Below are positions 62,069-64,000 of a stretch of 64,000 nt of DNA, one piece after another. The notes below the pieces were generated by a model. It saw only the letters and a list, made by a program, of their open reading frames with translations, had not been told where the DNA came from and did not search any database. The DNA is taken from positions 168,892 through 232,891 of the forward strand of contig JAILZT010000008.1 in the NCBI GenBank assembly GCA_023512345.1, written 5' to 3'. How positions within the stretch are numbered: position 1 is the stretch's first letter; the number at the start of each line of letters is the position of its first letter. This DNA is from Paenibacillus sp. Its GTDB lineage: Bacteria > Bacillota > Bacilli > Paenibacillales > Paenibacillaceae. The position numbers and the translations under genes are program-made.

Positions 62069-62731
62069 TTAACGCTTATCTAGAAGCCTGGCTAGAGTGC
62101 CACCAGTGAATTGCACCAGCTGTACCAGTACGATCATGACGAGAATCGCATAAATCATCACTTCAGTCTCAAATCGCTGATATCCATACCGGATGGCGAA
62201 GTCACCCACACCACCCCCACCCACCACTCCCATTACAGTTGAAAAGGAGATGAAGCTGATCGTTGAAGTTGTAAGTCCTAATACAAGTCCTGAACGGGCT
62301 TCTACATACATGAATTTAACGATAAGTTCCAGCTTCGAAGCCCCCATTGATAGCGCTGCTTCAATCGTTCCTTTAGGAACCTCTAGTAAAGACTGCTCTA
62401 CCAACCGTGAATAATAAGCAATAGCCACAATAGATAACGGAACCGTAGCCGCCATCGTTCCTATCGCCGTTCCAACCACAAATCGGGTAACCGGGATCAA
62501 GGCAACAACCAACAGTAAAAAGGGAAATGAACGAACGATGTTCACAAAACTGTTCAGCAGCAAAGACAGGTACTTATTTTCATAGAGCTGGCCTTTTCGG
62601 CAAAAAAACAGCAGTGTGCCTAGAGGGAGCCCCAACATGACCGCTGCACCTATGGATACGCCTACCATTACAAAGGTTTCTCCAATTGATTGCCACATTT
62701 GACCTTGAAATTTAATTACATTGTCAAACAT
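62069..62731 (-). CDS. metI: Methionine ABC transporter permease MetI
   Basis: A 220-residue permease with five membrane segments and the ABC-contact loop EVPKGTIEAALSMGASKLELIVKFMYVEARSG. Start ATG at 62731 follows GGGGGACGACC and overlaps the end of metN by 8 bases, so the two are coupled. Confidence 0.95.
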   Translation of the reverse strand: MFDNVIKFQGQMWQSIGETFVMVGVSIGAAVMLGLPLGTLLFFCRKGQLYENKYLSLLLNSFVNIVRSFPFLLLVVALIPVTRFVVGTAIGTMAATVPLSIVAIAYYSRLVEQSLLEVPKGTIEAALSMGASKLELIVKFMYVEARSGLVLGLTTSTISFISFSTVMGVVGGGGVGDFAIRYGYQRFETEVMIYAILVMIVLVQLVQFTGGTLARLLDKR

Positions 62732-63521
62732 GGTCGTCCCCCGTTTCCCTTTCTTCCTTCTTGTCACCTAAAATCTGTTCCCGGTAGGAACCAAAGCCGT
62801 TTGCTGCAGGGTTGAAGCGTCCATCTTCCCTAGAGAAAGAATCGATAATACGCCCGCTTTCCATAACAGACACGTGACTACATATGGTTTTGACGACATC
62901 CAATTCATGAGTCACTAACACAATAGTTACACCTAAGCTTGAATTCACATGCTTTAGCACATTTAGAATTTCAAGAGTGGTCACGGGATCAAGTGAAGAG
63001 GTCGGCTCATCGCAGAGCAGCAGCTTCGGGCTGTTCGCAAGTGCACGGGCAATAGCGACACGTTGCCGCTCTCCTCCACTAAGCTGGGCGGGGTATTGTT
63101 CAGCCTTGTCCTCCAGCCCTACAAAATTCAAACACTCCTTCATTCGCTTGATCTGCTCATTCTTCGGCAGACCTGCTAACTCCAAGGGCATGGAAACATT
63201 ACGGCTCACCGTTGCATTAGAGACTAGATTAAATTGTTGAAAAATCATTCCGATCTTCTGACGCTGCTTCCGAAGCTGCTTCTCCGGCAATCCTGTCAGC
63301 TCTATACCATCTGTTGTAACGGTTCCCTGATCAGGCCGTTCCAGTACATTCATCATTCGAAGAAGTGTAGATTTCCCTGCACCACTAGCTCCAATAATGC
63401 CATGTATAGCCCCTTGCTTAACCTCAAGCGAAACTCTATCAACAGCCTTATACAGCCCATCTCGCAACTTGAAGCTTTTACTTACCTCATTCAGTGACAG
63501 GATACTGACTCCCCCTTCCAT
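62724..63521 (-). CDS. metN: Methionine ABC transporter ATPase MetN
   Basis: A 265-residue ATPase: Walker A GASGAGKST, Q-loop MIFQQFNL, signature [16 protein letters not shown], Walker B LLLCDEPTSSLD. I start at ATG 63521, one base after the TGA of a small upstream gene, which would allow reinitiation. Its own ribosome site is odd: AAGGGGG falls inside codons 2-5 and points at an in-frame ATC (63503). The C-terminal regulatory ACT-like domain of long MetN proteins is absent. No S-box leader is present. Confidence 0.92.
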   Translation of the reverse strand: MEGGVSILSLNEVSKSFKLRDGLYKAVDRVSLEVKQGAIHGIIGASGAGKSTLLRMMNVLERPDQGTVTTDGIELTGLPEKQLRKQRQKIGMIFQQFNLVSNATVSRNVSMPLELAGLPKNEQIKRMKECLNFVGLEDKAEQYPAQLSGGERQRVAIARALANSPKLLLCDEPTSSLDPVTTLEILNVLKHVNSSLGVTIVLVTHELDVVKTICSHVSVMESGRIIDSFSREDGRFNPAANGFGSYREQILGDKKEERETGDDHV

Positions 63522-63522
63522 C

Positions 63523-63660
63523 TCAACTAGAATCGGAATTCCCATCAATTTCTGTACTATAAATATTTAAAACCTGTTTCACTAAAATTCTCTTTAAATA
63601 ATAAGGTATTTCATCCGCTGTGTCACCATTTTTATTTATTTGATATATCATTTCAGGCAA
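63523..63660 (-). CDS. Small protein of 45 residues upstream of metN
   Basis: TTG at 63660 is nine bases after AAGGA; the product is a polar 45-residue protein (contains KNGDTADEIPYYLKRILVKQ) ending in TGA one base before the metN ATG. The reading frame, ribosome site and tight coupling to metN argue for a gene, and the codon use looks ordinary. No family recognised. An ATG three codons in (63651) is an alternative start. Confidence 0.5.
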   Translation of the reverse strand: MPEMIYQINKNGDTADEIPYYLKRILVKQVLNIYSTEIDGNSDSS

Positions 63661-63700
63661 GAGAGTAATTCCTTCGATTTTTCTTGTGAGTTAAAACACA

Positions 63701-63744
63701 AAAAAAGAGTAGTTGAAATCGAATGATTTCAACTACTCTTTTTT
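63701..63744. terminator. Terminator at end of tRNA cluster
   Basis: A perfect 20-bp stem (GAGTAGTTGAAATC/GATTTCAACTACTC plus A/T ends) with loop GAAT, T-runs on both strands. It closes the minus-strand tRNA transcript ahead of the metN unit. Confidence 0.93.
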
Positions 63745-63749
63745 CTGTA

Positions 63750-63828
63750 TACCGGCGAGAGGACTCGAACCTCCACGGTTTCCCACTCGATTTTGAGTCG
63801 AGCGCGTCTGCCATTCCGCCACGCCGGC
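63750..63828 (-). tRNA. tRNA-Leu (CAA)
   Basis: Acceptor GCCGGCG pairs with CGCCGGT; anticodon stem CTCGA/TCGAG with loop CTCAAAA gives anticodon CAA (Leu, UUG codon). It has an extra variable arm and a T-arm with TTCGAGT. The 3-prime CCA is not encoded (GGTATACAG follows). Confidence 0.93.
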
Positions 63829-63840
63829 GTATAAGATTAA

Positions 63841-63914
63841 TGGAGGCGCCACCCAGATTTGAACTGGGGATAAAGCTTTTGCAGAGCTTTGCCTTACCAC
63901 TTGGCTATGGCGCC
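63841..63914 (-). tRNA. tRNA-Cys (GCA)
   Basis: Acceptor GGCGCCA pairs with TGGCGCC; anticodon stem AAGCT/AGCTT with loop CTGCAAA gives GCA (Cys). CCA is encoded. Confidence 0.95.
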
Positions 63915-63923
63915 ATATAAATT

Positions 63924-63998
63924 TGGAGCGGACGACGGGAATCGAACCCGCGACCCTCGCCTTGGCAAGGCGATGCTCTACCGCTGAGCCACGTCCGC
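63924..63998 (-). tRNA. tRNA-Gly (GCC)
   Basis: Acceptor GCGGACG pairs with CGTCCGC; loop TTGCCAA gives anticodon GCC (Gly). CCA is encoded. Confidence 0.95.
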
Positions 63999-64000
63999 AA

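Noticed and set aside
63545..63749. S-box or T-box leader expected ahead of metNIQ
   Set aside because: None of the conserved S-box or T-box blocks is present; the region is a small reading frame and a terminator.

Overview
The window reads as a chromosomal segment of a spore-forming, low-to-moderate GC Firmicute, most likely Paenibacillus. The basis is the mix of a spore-specific SspI and SleB, many AAGGAGG-type ribosome binding sites, a carbohydrate-import operon with a YtdP-type membrane AraC regulator, several LacI regulators, and Bacillus-like gene orders (yozG-yoaS-yoaT, yuaF-floT, ysgA-sspI). No phage, transposase, CRISPR array or rRNA was found. The assignment is inference from gene content.

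Layout. 1-7 kb: starch and maltodextrin use, with two LacI repressors around a cytosolic GH13 enzyme and a large secreted amylase carrying starch-binding domains; the amylase promoter has a perfect 16-bp LacI-type operator. 7-9 kb: fabH under a FapR operator, then a lipoprotein. 9-16.3 kb: sugar ABC importer (binding protein, two permeases, no ATPase) with a membrane AraC regulator and a LacI gene preceded by a cre-like palindrome. 16.4-24.3 kb: HD-GYP phosphodiesterase, DinB, RidA and acetamidase genes, a Dabb protein, an NlpC/P60 hydrolase behind a c-di-AMP (ydaO-type) riboswitch, a pentapeptide-repeat protein, a membrane protein, a CWB2-like lipoprotein and SleB.

24.3-34.4 kb: uronate catabolism. 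GH115-like and GH4 glycosidases have a divergent AraC regulator; uxuA-uxuB-uxaC form an operon with a GntR regulator and a palindromic operator at the promoter. Together they would free a uronic acid and convert glucuronate to 2-keto-3-deoxygluconate. 34.4-38.9 kb: yozG-yoaS-yoaT-like genes, then flotillin and its NfeD-type partner behind a second c-di-AMP riboswitch with its own terminator. 39-45.5 kb: oligopeptide-binding protein, a dioxygenase-esterase-DoxX operon with a divergent XRE-cupin regulator, an rRNA methyltransferase, a Ktr potassium-channel gating subunit and SspI. 45.6-51 kb: RF3, glucose-6-phosphate dehydrogenase, a YwmB-like protein and a VOC protein.

51-56 kb: envelope-stress locus with LiaRS, LiaF, two PspA paralogues, a PspC protein and a LiaI-like protein. 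56-61.1 kb: a Bce-type antimicrobial peptide sensing and resistance module (response regulator, intramembrane-sensing kinase, ABC ATPase, FtsX-type permease). 61.2-63.7 kb: MetNIQ methionine importer with a small upstream gene and no S-box. 63.75-64 kb: three tRNA genes (Leu, Cys, Gly).

Most notable: a palindromic dispersed repeat in two copies, one of which supplies the end of the dinB-like gene; two c-di-AMP riboswitches that appear to use different expression platforms, one ahead of a flotillin operon; three genes whose Shine-Dalgarno sequence points at a near-cognate rather than standard start codon; and a duplicated translation start region ahead of prfC. No wholly new multi-gene system could be demonstrated from sequence alone.
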